Positions 1 through 7,332 of a stretch of DNA of 12,151 bases are shown here, one piece after another (position 1 is the stretch's first letter; the number at the start of each line of letters is the position of its first letter). The stretch is taken from positions 1 to 12,151 of the forward strand of contig JAKAXS010000039.1 of assembly GCA_021816505.1 (NCBI GenBank), read 5' to 3'. The stretch comes from Pseudomonadota bacterium (lineage in GTDB: Bacteria; Pseudomonadota; Alphaproteobacteria; Rhizobiales; Hyphomicrobiaceae). A model generated the notes under the pieces. It was not told the origin of the DNA. It searched no databases and was given only the letters and a program-made list of their open reading frames with translations. Made by a program: the position numbers and the translations under genes.

Positions 1-2677
1 CCCGACGTGAAGCCGCGCGGCGAAGGCGTCGCTGCCGGTGCGTCGGAAGATTTCACGGATCTGCACGCGTGGGCCGAAGTCTATGTGCCGGGCGCGGGAT
101 GGATCGGGCTTGATGCCACCTCGGGATTGCTTGCCGGCGAAGGGCATATCCCGCTTGCGGCGACACCGCACCCGCAGAGTGCCGCGCCGATTTCGGGCGC
201 GCACCAGCCCGCGCAGGTGACGTTCGATTACAAGATGGCGGTGACGCGCGTGCTCGAAACGCCGCGCGTGACCAAGCCGTATGGCGATGAGACCTGGCAA
301 GCCATTCTCGACGGTGGACGTGACGTCGACGCGCGGCTCGAAGCGGGCGACGTGCGGCTCAGCATGGGCGGCGAGCCGACGTTCGTCGCGGCGGACGACA
401 TGGAGGCGGACGAGTGGAACACCGCTGCCGTCGGCCCAAGCAAGCGCAAGTTCGCCGAGGACCTCGTGCGCCGCATGCAGCAACGGCTGGCGCCGGGCGG
501 GCTGCTGCACTACGGGCAGGGCAAGTGGTATCCCGGCGAACCGCTGCCGCGATGGGCTTTCGCGGTCTACTGGCGCACGGACGGCAAGCCGCTGTGGCGC
601 GATGCGGCTCTGATCGCGCGTGAGGGCCGTGACAACGGCGCGACGATCGACAAGTCGCTGGCATTCGTCGAAGACTTGAGCGCGCGCCTGGGCCTGGCGC
701 GCGACAGCGGTATCCCCGCCTACGAGGATGCCTCGCTGCTGATACTGACCGAGCAGAAGCAACCGCTGGGCGACGTTGCGGAGGACGATGGCGATCCCGA
801 CGTGCAGGCCGAGCGCGCACGGCTGGCCCGCGCGCTGGACCGTGGCCTGAATGAAGCGGCCGCCTACGTGCTGCCGCTCAAGGTCTCAAGCGTCGAGAAT
901 CGCAAGTCGAAGTGGGTTACCGAGCGCTGGCAGTTGCGGCGCGACAAGCTGGTGCTGGTACCGGGCGACTCGCCCGCCGGGCTGCGCTTGCCGCTGGCGT
1001 CGCTGCCACCGATTGCCGCGGAGGACTTTCCCCCATGTCCAGCCGCTCGACCCGATGGCAACTGTGCCGCCATTGCCCGATCCATCCGAACTGTCCGAGG
1101 GCGGCGACGCCGCCGCAAAGCCCGAGCCGAAGGCGCCGTCGGCAGAGCCAATCGAAGCCGTGCGCACCGCGCTCGTCGTCGAACCGCGCAATGGCACGCT
1201 GTGCATTTTCATGCCGCCACTCGAGACGGCGGACGACTATGCGACGCTGCTCACCTTCATCGAAGACAGCGCGCGCGGCGTCGGCACGCCGGTGCACGTG
1301 GAGGGCTACGGACCGCCCTACGATCCCCGGTTCCAGGTTCTCAAGGTCACGCCTGATCCTGGCGTGATCGAGGTCAACGTGCAGCCGGCGTCGAGCTGGG
1401 ACGAGATCGTCGCGAACACCACGGCGCTCTACGACGACGCGCACGATGCGGGCCTGAGCGCCGAAAAGTTTATGGTCGACGGCAAGCACACCGGCACCGG
1501 CGGCGGCAACCATATCGTGCTCGGCGGCATGTCGCCTTCGGAAAGCCCGTTCTTGCGGCGGCCTGACCTGCTGGCCTCGATCATCGCCTATTGGCAGAAC
1601 CACCCGTCGCTTTCGTATTTGTTCGCGGGCCTGTTCATCGGCCCGACCAGCCAGGCGCCGCGCAGCGACGAAGCGCGGTTCGAGTCGATCTACGAACTCG
1701 AAATCGCGTTGGCGCAAATTCCCGATCCGAAAGAGGGCACGGTGCCGCCGTGGCTGGTGGACCGGCTGTTCCGCAATCTGCTGATCGACGTGACGGGCAA
1801 CACGCACCGTGCCGAGATCTGCATCGACAAGCTCTACTCGCCGGACGGGCCGACCGGGCGCCTCGGCCTCGTGGAGTTTCGCTCGTTCGAGATGCCGCCG
1901 CATGCCCGCATGAGCCTCGCGCAGCAACTGCTGGTGCGCGCGCTTATCGCGATGTTCTGGGAGAAGCCGTACAAGCAAAGCCTGATCCGCTGGGGCACGG
2001 CGCTGCACGACCGGTTCATGCTGCCGCACTTCCTCTGGTCCGACCTCGAAAGCATCGCCGAGGACCTGAAGGCTGCCGGACTGCCGGCCGACGCCGAATG
2101 GTTTCGCCCGCATCTGGAGTTCCGCTTTCCGCGCTGCGGCGCGATCGAGTACGCCAACACGACCTTGGAAATCCGCCAGGCGCTCGAGCCGTGGCACGTG
2201 CTGGGCGAGGAGAGCTCGACCGGCGGCACGGCGCGCTATGTCGACTCCTCGCTGGAGCGCATCCAGGTGAAAGCGTCCGGCCTTTACGGCGATCGTCTCG
2301 TGGTCACCTGCAACGGCCACGCGGTGCCGCTGACGCCGACCGGCGTGCAGGGCGAGGCCGTGGCCGGCATCCGTTTTCGCGCCTGGCAGCCGCCGTCGGC
2401 GCTGCATCCCAACATTCCGGTGCACGTGCCGCTGGTGATCGACCTGTTCGACACCTGGACGGGGCGTGCCGTCGCCGGGTGCCGCTATCACGTCTCGCAC
2501 CCGGGCGGGCGGGCACACGAGACGTTCCCGATCAACGCCTACGAGGCCGAGGGCCGCCGCCTTGCCCGCTTCGAGGTGCTGGGGCACACGCCGGGGACGA
2601 CCAATCCCGGCCGCCCCGTGATCAACAGCGATTACCCCCACACCCTCGACCTCAGGCGGGCAAACCTGGCCGGGTGA
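1..2677 (+). pseudogene. Transglutaminase-DUF2126 (putative amidoligase) fusion, 5'-truncated and frameshifted
   Basis: This is the 3' part of a large fusion protein; about 891 codons are visible, and the start and the transglutaminase catalytic Cys lie upstream of the window. The first segment shows the end of a transglutaminase-like core, with the His of an LHAW motif at 64-66 and the Asp of LDATSG at 112-114. From about 355 the sequence matches the DUF2126 family (LSMGGEPTFV, WNTAAVGPSKR, HYGQGKWYPGE). The reading frame then breaks: residues up to EDFP (ending 1032) are in frame 1, and the continuation HVQPLDPMA (from 1034) is in frame 2. The second part holds further family motifs: HTGTGGGNH at 1487-1513, NTHRAEICIDKLYSP, EFRSFEMPPH and GTARYVDSSLERIQV. 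As read, frame 1 stops at 1356; a separate ORF could start at ATG 1055 (540 aa). DUF2126 is predicted to be a glutamine-synthetase-fold carboxylate-amine ligase. It may be intact in the organism if the extra C is a sequencing error. Confidence 0.5.
1030..1034 (+). other. C5 homopolymer, site of a +1 frameshift
   Basis: The coding frame changes here from frame 1 to frame 2. Removing one of the five Cs gives the continuous peptide EDFPHVQPLDPMA, which fits the family. Both flanks read as conserved family sequence, so the break is one base. Causes to separate are a sequencing or assembly error, a true mutation, or (least likely) programmed slippage on CCC-C. Confidence 0.85.
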
Positions 2678-2743
2678 GATCCCTCAATCAGCGGTGAGCG
2701 GTGGCGGATATGCCGCTTGCCGAGCGACCGGCAGAAACCCCAT

Positions 2744-2760
2744 AGTGGCTTGACACCACT
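2744..2760 (+). promoter_or_regulatory. TTGACA element inside a 5-bp inverted repeat, possible promoter
   Basis: The 181 bases between the DUF2126 gene and the ATP-grasp gene contain a perfect -35-like TTGACA (2750-2755) flanked by the arms AGTGG and CCACT. No convincing -10 hexamer lies 16-18 bases downstream (TGCGTG/GCGTGG), so promoter activity is uncertain. If real, transcription would begin near 2780, which would exclude the GTG at 2775 as start of the next gene and favour the ATG at 2859. Confidence 0.25.
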
Positions 2761-2858
2761 GTCATTGATTCTGCGTGGCGAAACCGGGGCTTGGGGGCAG
2801 GCGCTGGAGTGATGTCAGGACTTTGAAATCCGCGAACTGGGGGGCGAAAGCCGGCGGA

Positions 2859-5423
2859 ATGACGACTGCTGCCATGTCCAGCACGATTCCTGGGCCCGAT
2901 TTGCTCAACGCATATCGGCAGTCGCAGACGGGTGGCTACGACGAACTGCTCGATCGCGATGGCACGCCGCGCCGGCACTGGCTCCCCTTCCTGAGCGAGC
3001 TTGGCGTTCTGTCCGATGCCGACCGCGCGCAGCGCGCGATGCGATTGGACCGGCGCGTGCGCGAAATCGGCATCGCCTACGACGTGTTCGCCGACCCGAC
3101 GCAAAACTCGCAGCAGTGGCAGCTCGATCTCGTTCCCATCATCTTCTCCGCCGCCGAGTGGCATTGGCTGGAAGCGGCACTGGTGCAGCGCGCCGAACTG
3201 TTCGACGCGGTGTTGAACGATCTCTACGGCGAGCAGCAGCTTCTGCGCGACGGGCACTTGCCGCCGGAGCTTGTGTTCTCCGACAGCGCCTATCTGCGCG
3301 CCTGCCAGGGCGTGCTGCCGCAAGCCGGCGGCCTGCGCTTCTACGCGGCGGATCTGGCGCGCGGCGCAGACGGGCAATGGCGCGTCATCGACAACCACGC
3401 TGAGACGCTTGCCGGCGCCGGCTTCGCACTCGCCAATCGCATGGTGCACACGCACGTCGCCGGCGATCTGTTCAACGCCAGCAACGCGGTGCGGCTCGCT
3501 GCGTATTTCCAAAGCCTGCAGAGCGCGCTGACCGCGCACAGCGGCCGCGACAACGCACGCATCGCCCTGCTGACCCCGGGCGCGCACCACGAAGACTATT
3601 TCTCGCACGCCTACATGGCACGCTACCTCGGCTACCTGCTCGTCGAGGGTGCGGACCTGCGCACGCGCGGCGGTCAGGTGTTCCTGAAGACGCTGGAAGG
3701 CCTGAAAGAGATCGACCTCATCGTGCGTTGCGTCGACGGCCGCGCCAGCGATCCGCTGGAACTCGATCCGGCCGGCTACGATGGGCCTTCGGGCCTGGTG
3801 CGCACGTGCCGCAAGTCGCCGAAGCTCGTCGTCAACGCCATCGGCTCGGCGCTGGTGCAGAACCGCGGGCTCGGGCCCTTCCTCCCGCAGCTCGCCAGGC
3901 ACCTGCTGGGCGAAGATCTGAAACTGGAAGACGCACCGCGCTGGTGGCTGGGCGATACCGCATCGCGCCGGCATGTCGACGAGCGCTTCGATCACCTCGT
4001 GATCCGCAAGGCGCAGGAGGGCACGGGCCGGCCGGGACAAGCTGCGCTCGGGCAGGATACGCGGTCGATGTCGGAGGCCGAGCGCGATCTGTTGAAGCGC
4101 GAGATCGCCCTGCACGGCGCGCGCCTCGTCGCGGAAGAAAAAATCGGCTTCAGCCGGTCGCCCGTCTACGCCAATGGCAGCCTGACGCCGCAGCCGTTCG
4201 CCGTTCGATTGTTCGTCACCCGCACGGCGACGGGCTATGCGGCGATGCCGGGCGGTTTGGCGATGACGATCGATCCCGATCGCGCGGTTGCCCTGTCGGC
4301 GCCTGATGGGCACACGCGCGACGTCTGGGTGCTGTCGGACGCCGAGCAAGGTCATCACGTCAGCCTCTGGCGCCCTGCATTGGAGACGGCGCGCGTGCAG
4401 CGGTCGCAGCGCGTGATCCAGAGCCGCGTCGCGGACGACCTGTTCTGGCTCGGCCGCTATTGCGAGCGTGCCGACTGGACCATGCGCGTACTGCGCAGCT
4501 CATTGCGACGTGTTGCCGAAGACAACGGACCGGACGCCGGCCTGCCCGCCGCGCGCAAGTGTCTCGAAGTCTTGCTGACCGATGAAGAATCCACCGCGGT
4601 CGACAAAGCGCGCATCGCCGCGCTGGACTTCGACGCACTGTGCAACCGGCTGATCCGAGGCGGACGCGCCTCGCGCACGCTGGAGCGCACATTGCAGCGC
4701 GTCTACAAGGTCGCGTATCTGGCACGCGACCGACTCTCGCTCGAGGCGTTTCAGACGCTGAGCCGCTTTCGTCCGGGCGATCCGTGGGCCGTGGCGCTGT
4801 CGACCGCGAAACCCGGACGCGTGCTCGATCTTCTCGACGAGGGGCTGGCATCGATCTCCGCGTTCAACGGGTTGATGCACGAAAACATGACGCGCAACTT
4901 CGGCTGGTCGATCCTCGACATGGGCCGGCGGCTGGAACGCGCGTACAATCTGGCCGAGGCGATGCTGGAACTGTTCATTCCCGTGCCCGACGCCGAGAAT
5001 GAACAGAGCAGCCTGATGCTGCTGCTGGAACTCGCGGACAGCTTCATCACCTACCGCTCACGTTACCGTCTCGATCCAATGTTGGCACTCGTGCTGGATC
5101 TGCTGCTGCTCGATGAAACCAATCCGCGCAGTCTCAGCTATCAGCTCGCCGCCTTCTCACGGCAGCTCGATACGTTGCCGGAGGGCAAGCAAGGCGTAAG
5201 TCTCACCGACGATCGCCGACTCATTCTAGCGTTGTTGACGTCGATCCGGCTGGCCGACGTGGAGCGCATCGCCGACGAACCCAAGGGCGAGACGCTGGAG
5301 GCATTGCTTCGCGAACAGATCCAGCTGCTGCCGCAGCTCTCCGACGCGGTGACGCGGCACTATTTCAACCTGACGGACGATGCGCTGCATCGCGCGCACA
5401 TGCGCAGCGAGAACGCCCCATGA
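2859..5423 (+). CDS. Circularly permuted ATP-grasp / alpha-E domain fusion protein
   Basis: A predicted soluble protein of 854 aa from ATG 2859. Residues 1 to about 510 match the circularly permuted ATP-grasp type 2 family (COG2308), with recognisable segments DELLDRDGTPRRHW, VFSDSAYLRACQGVLP and HHEDYFSHAYMARYLG. Residues from about 519 (VIQSRVADDLFWLGRYCERADW) to the end match the alpha-helical alpha-E family (COG2307). In many genomes these are two adjacent genes; here they are one polypeptide. ATP-grasp enzymes join a carboxylate to an amine through an acyl-phosphate, so an amide- or peptide-forming role is predicted, but the substrate is unknown. Where the family usually has a DRTQAPSG-like segment, this protein reads DNHAETLAG (residues 178-186). 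The frame is open back to GTG 2775, and ATG 2874 is also possible; no start has a strong Shine-Dalgarno. The stop overlaps the next ATG (ATGA), indicating translational coupling. Confidence 0.9.
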   Translation: MTTAAMSSTIPGPDLLNAYRQSQTGGYDELLDRDGTPRRHWLPFLSELGVLSDADRAQRAMRLDRRVREIGIAYDVFADPTQNSQQWQLDLVPIIFSAAEWHWLEAALVQRAELFDAVLNDLYGEQQLLRDGHLPPELVFSDSAYLRACQGVLPQAGGLRFYAADLARGADGQWRVIDNHAETLAGAGFALANRMVHTHVAGDLFNASNAVRLAAYFQSLQSALTAHSGRDNARIALLTPGAHHEDYFSHAYMARYLGYLLVEGADLRTRGGQVFLKTLEGLKEIDLIVRCVDGRASDPLELDPAGYDGPSGLVRTCRKSPKLVVNAIGSALVQNRGLGPFLPQLARHLLGEDLKLEDAPRWWLGDTASRRHVDERFDHLVIRKAQEGTGRPGQAALGQDTRSMSEAERDLLKREIALHGARLVAEEKIGFSRSPVYANGSLTPQPFAVRLFVTRTATGYAAMPGGLAMTIDPDRAVALSAPDGHTRDVWVLSDAEQGHHVSLWRPALETARVQRSQRVIQSRVADDLFWLGRYCERADWTMRVLRSSLRRVAEDNGPDAGLPAARKCLEVLLTDEESTAVDKARIAALDFDALCNRLIRGGRASRTLERTLQRVYKVAYLARDRLSLEAFQTLSRFRPGDPWAVALSTAKPGRVLDLLDEGLASISAFNGLMHENMTRNFGWSILDMGRRLERAYNLAEAMLELFIPVPDAENEQSSLMLLLELADSFITYRSRYRLDPMLALVLDLLLLDETNPRSLSYQLAAFSRQLDTLPEGKQGVSLTDDRRLILALLTSIRLADVERIADEPKGETLEALLREQIQLLPQLSDAVTRHYFNLTDDALHRAHMRSENAP

Positions 5424-6292
5424 TGCTCGACGTCAGTCACCGCACGTTCTACCGCTACACCTCTCCGGTCGTTCAGTCGCAGCACCTGATCCACCTCACG
5501 CCGCGCTCCACCGCACGACAGATCGTCAAGCATCACAGCCTGATCATCGAGCCGGCGCCGGCGACGCGCTATGACGGCATCGACGCCTTCGGCAATCACA
5601 TCGCCATTCTCGATATCGAAGTGCCCCACAAAGAGTTCGTTCTGCACGCGCGCACGTCTGTCGAGACGCTGGCGCTCTCACCCCTGGATCTTGCGGCGAC
5701 GACGCCTTGGGACCGGCTCGACAGCGCCCTGGCGCCCGTCGGCGGCATCGTTCCCATCGATGTCGTGCAGTATCGCTGCGTCTCGCGGCTGACGACGCCG
5801 TCGCTGGGCATCGCCGCGTATGCTGCCCGGTCCTTCACGCCCGGCCGCGGCGTCATCGAAGCGGCACTCGATCTCACGTTGCGCATCTACGACGAGTTCA
5901 CCTTCGACTCGACGGCGACCGACGTGTCGACCCCCATTCACGACGTCTTCGCGCACCGGCGCGGCGTGTGCCAGGACTTCGCGCATTTCGCACTCGCCTG
6001 CTGCCGGGCCATGCGCGTACCCGCACGCTACGTCAGCGGTTACATCCTGACGCGGCCGCCGCCAGGACAGCCGCGATTGCAAGGTGCTGACGCCTCGCAC
6101 GCATGGCTCTCGGTCTGGTCGCCGCAGACCGGCTGGTTCGATCTCGATCCGACGAACGGCATCGCGGTCAGCGACGAGCACGTGATGGTCGCCTGCGGTC
6201 GCGACTTCGACGACGTGTCGCCGATCAGCGGCATGCTGCTCGGCGGCGGCGACCACGACGTGAGTGTCGGCGTCGACGTCGTGCCCGCGTAG
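5420..6292 (+). CDS. Transglutaminase-like cysteine protease family protein
   Basis: A 290-aa protein with the usual two-part layout of the bacterial transglutaminase-like family. The N-terminal beta-rich domain (residues 1 to about 90) opens with MLDVSHRTFYRYTSPV. The papain-fold core carries an intact triad: Cys184 in RGVCQDFAHF, His227 in SHAWLSVW and Asp243 in FDLDPTNG. No signal peptide or membrane segment is seen, so it should act in the cytoplasm. Such proteins may cleave, form or exchange amide bonds; the substrate is unknown. It starts at ATG 5420, overlapping the stop of the ATP-grasp/alpha-E gene by 4 bases, so the two are very probably made together. Its catalytic site is complete, unlike that of the paralogue downstream. 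A 9-bp inverted repeat overlaps its stop codon. Confidence 0.93.
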   Translation: MMLDVSHRTFYRYTSPVVQSQHLIHLTPRSTARQIVKHHSLIIEPAPATRYDGIDAFGNHIAILDIEVPHKEFVLHARTSVETLALSPLDLAATTPWDRLDSALAPVGGIVPIDVVQYRCVSRLTTPSLGIAAYAARSFTPGRGVIEAALDLTLRIYDEFTFDSTATDVSTPIHDVFAHRRGVCQDFAHFALACCRAMRVPARYVSGYILTRPPPGQPRLQGADASHAWLSVWSPQTGWFDLDPTNGIAVSDEHVMVACGRDFDDVSPISGMLLGGGDHDVSVGVDVVPA

Positions 6293-6317
6293 CTACCGCG
6301 AACTTGCATAGCTACGC
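6287..6317 (+). repeat. 9-bp inverted repeat overlapping a stop codon
   Basis: Arms GCGTAGCTA (6287-6295) and TAGCTACGC (6309-6317) are perfect reverse complements around a 13-base loop. The left arm contains the TAG stop of the upstream transglutaminase gene. No T-run follows, so a classical intrinsic terminator is unlikely; an RNA stem that buffers readthrough or decay, or a protein site, is possible. Confidence 0.55.
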
Positions 6318-6353
6318 CGTCAATTGTGATTGGCCGTGCTCATGCGGAACCCA

Positions 6354-6388
6354 CTAAGCTTTCGCAAGTTTTCGTAAGTAGAGCTTAG
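6354..6388 (+). repeat. 7-bp inverted repeat just upstream of a ribosome-binding site
   Basis: Arms CTAAGCT (6354-6360) and AGCTTAG (6382-6388) enclose a 21-base loop holding the near-direct repeat TTCGCAAG / TTCGTAAG. The right arm ends 3 bases before the GGAG of the next gene. The loop contains GCAAGTT (6364-6370), complementary to AACTTGC (6301-6307) in the loop of the preceding hairpin. An operator or RNA control element is possible; function is not shown. Confidence 0.35.
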
Positions 6389-6391
6389 CTT

Positions 6392-6395
6392 GGAG
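6392..6395 (+). promoter_or_regulatory. Ribosome-binding site GGAG deciding the start at 6402
   Basis: GGAG lies 6 bases before ATG 6402. It overlaps the alternative in-frame TTG at 6390, which has no binding site of its own, so the ATG is the better start. Confidence 0.7.
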
Positions 6396-6401
6396 ACGAA
6401 A

Positions 6402-7259
6402 ATGCGCATTCGCGTCGGCTACGATATCTGCCTGAATATTAAGCAGCCGTCAGCCCTTCATACTTTGATGGACATTGAACCGGCTCGCCGGAAGGACATT
6501 CTCGACGAGACACCGTTTTCGGTCTCTCCTGATATCACGAGCGAAGTCTACACCGACGTCTTCGGCAACACGGCGCGCCGACTGTTTGTGCCGGTCGGCC
6601 CCGTGCAGCTGTCGTACCGCGCCGACGTTTCCGACAGCGGCTTGCCGGAAGACACGCCGGGCGACGCACCCGAAACGCCCGTGCAGCAGTTGCCGCGCGA
6701 ATGCCTGCCGTATTTGACCGGCAGCCGCTATTGCGAAACCGACAAGCTTGGAAAGTTCGCCTGGGACAAGTTTGGATCGGTCCCCGCGGGCGGTCGCCGC
6801 GTCCAGGCCGTGGCCGACTTCGTGCACGGTCATCTCAAATTCGACTACCTGAAAGCGCGCTCCACCCGCACGGCGTCGGAAGCGCTCGAAGAAGGCTACG
6901 CGGTTTGCCGCGACTTCACGCATCTCACCATCGCGTTGTGCCGCGCGCTCAACATCCCGGCCCGCTACTGCAACGGCTTTCTCGGCGACATCGGCGTGCC
7001 GGTCGATCCCAACCCGATGGACTTTTGCGCCTGGTGCGAAGTCTTCATCAATGGCCGCTGGTACACCTTCGACTCGCGGCACAACGAGCCGCGTATCGGC
7101 CGCATCGTGCTGGCGCGTGGCCGCGACGCCGCCGACGTGCCGATGATGTCGACCTTCGGGCCGCACACCCTCGACCAGTTCAAGGTGATGGCGGAAGAGA
7201 TCGCCGAGCCCGTCGCCGAAACTGAATCCCGCAAGCAGCAGATGAGCGCCGCCGCCTGA
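6402..7259 (+). CDS. Transglutaminase-like protein with catalytic His replaced by Cys (CAWC)
   Basis: A 285-aa paralogue of the preceding protein, recognisable by VGYDICLNI near the N-terminus, GYAVCRDFTHLTIALCRALNIPARY in the core, and RWYTFDSRHNEPRIGR. The nucleophile Cys169 and the acid Asp224 are present. At the catalytic His position, usually HAW, the sequence reads F-C-A-W-C-E, so residue 209 is Cys and residue 212 makes a CxxC motif. Canonical Cys-His-Asp chemistry therefore looks impaired or altered. From memory, related alphaproteobacterial proteins can have Ser here, which would make loss of the His a subfamily trait; this is unchecked. No signal peptide is seen. The gene follows its paralogue after a 109-base leader rich in inverted repeats and may have separate control. 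A strong terminator lies 19 bases after its stop. Roles as a pseudoenzyme, binding partner or redox-linked enzyme are all open. Confidence 0.9.
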   Translation: MRIRVGYDICLNIKQPSALHTLMDIEPARRKDILDETPFSVSPDITSEVYTDVFGNTARRLFVPVGPVQLSYRADVSDSGLPEDTPGDAPETPVQQLPRECLPYLTGSRYCETDKLGKFAWDKFGSVPAGGRRVQAVADFVHGHLKFDYLKARSTRTASEALEEGYAVCRDFTHLTIALCRALNIPARYCNGFLGDIGVPVDPNPMDFCAWCEVFINGRWYTFDSRHNEPRIGRIVLARGRDAADVPMMSTFGPHTLDQFKVMAEEIAEPVAETESRKQQMSAAA

Positions 7260-7278
7260 GGCATTCGCGCTACAAAGC

Positions 7279-7311
7279 AAAGGGCCAGACCGCACGCGGT
7301 CTGGCCCTTTT
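7279..7311. terminator. Bidirectional intrinsic terminator
   Basis: A perfect 15-bp inverted repeat, AAAGGGCCAGACCGC (7279-7293) and GCGGTCTGGCCCTTT (7296-7310), is followed by one further T. The A-run on the left arm gives a T-run on the opposite strand, so the element can end both the + strand transglutaminase transcript and the converging ccr transcript from the minus strand, whose stop codon is at 7333. Confidence 0.9.
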
Positions 7312-7332
7312 GATATTCGGATCGAGCTTAGT

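Noticed and set aside
1027..1040. Programmed +1 frameshifting on the CCC-C run as the normal way to make the full protein
   Set aside because: No stop codon sits in the pausing position and no stimulatory element is evident; a homopolymer error or mutation is simpler.
917..2641. A 574-codon open frame on the minus strand opposite the DUF2126 gene
   Set aside because: Its product is rich in Arg, Ala, Val and His without family motifs, as expected for the antisense of GC-rich coding DNA; the + strand frame carries conserved motifs throughout.
2775..2858. A 28-residue extension of the ATP-grasp/alpha-E protein from GTG 2775
   Set aside because: There is no ribosome-binding site before the GTG, the segment does not resemble the family, and a possible TTGACA promoter element lies just upstream. 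It cannot be fully excluded.
2688..4358. A 556-codon open frame on the minus strand opposite the ATP-grasp gene
   Set aside because: It has compositional features of an antisense shadow and covers a well-recognised + strand protein.
6390..6401. A TTG start four codons upstream of the CAWC transglutaminase ATG
   Set aside because: The only good ribosome-binding site (6392-6395) overlaps it and serves the ATG at 6402.
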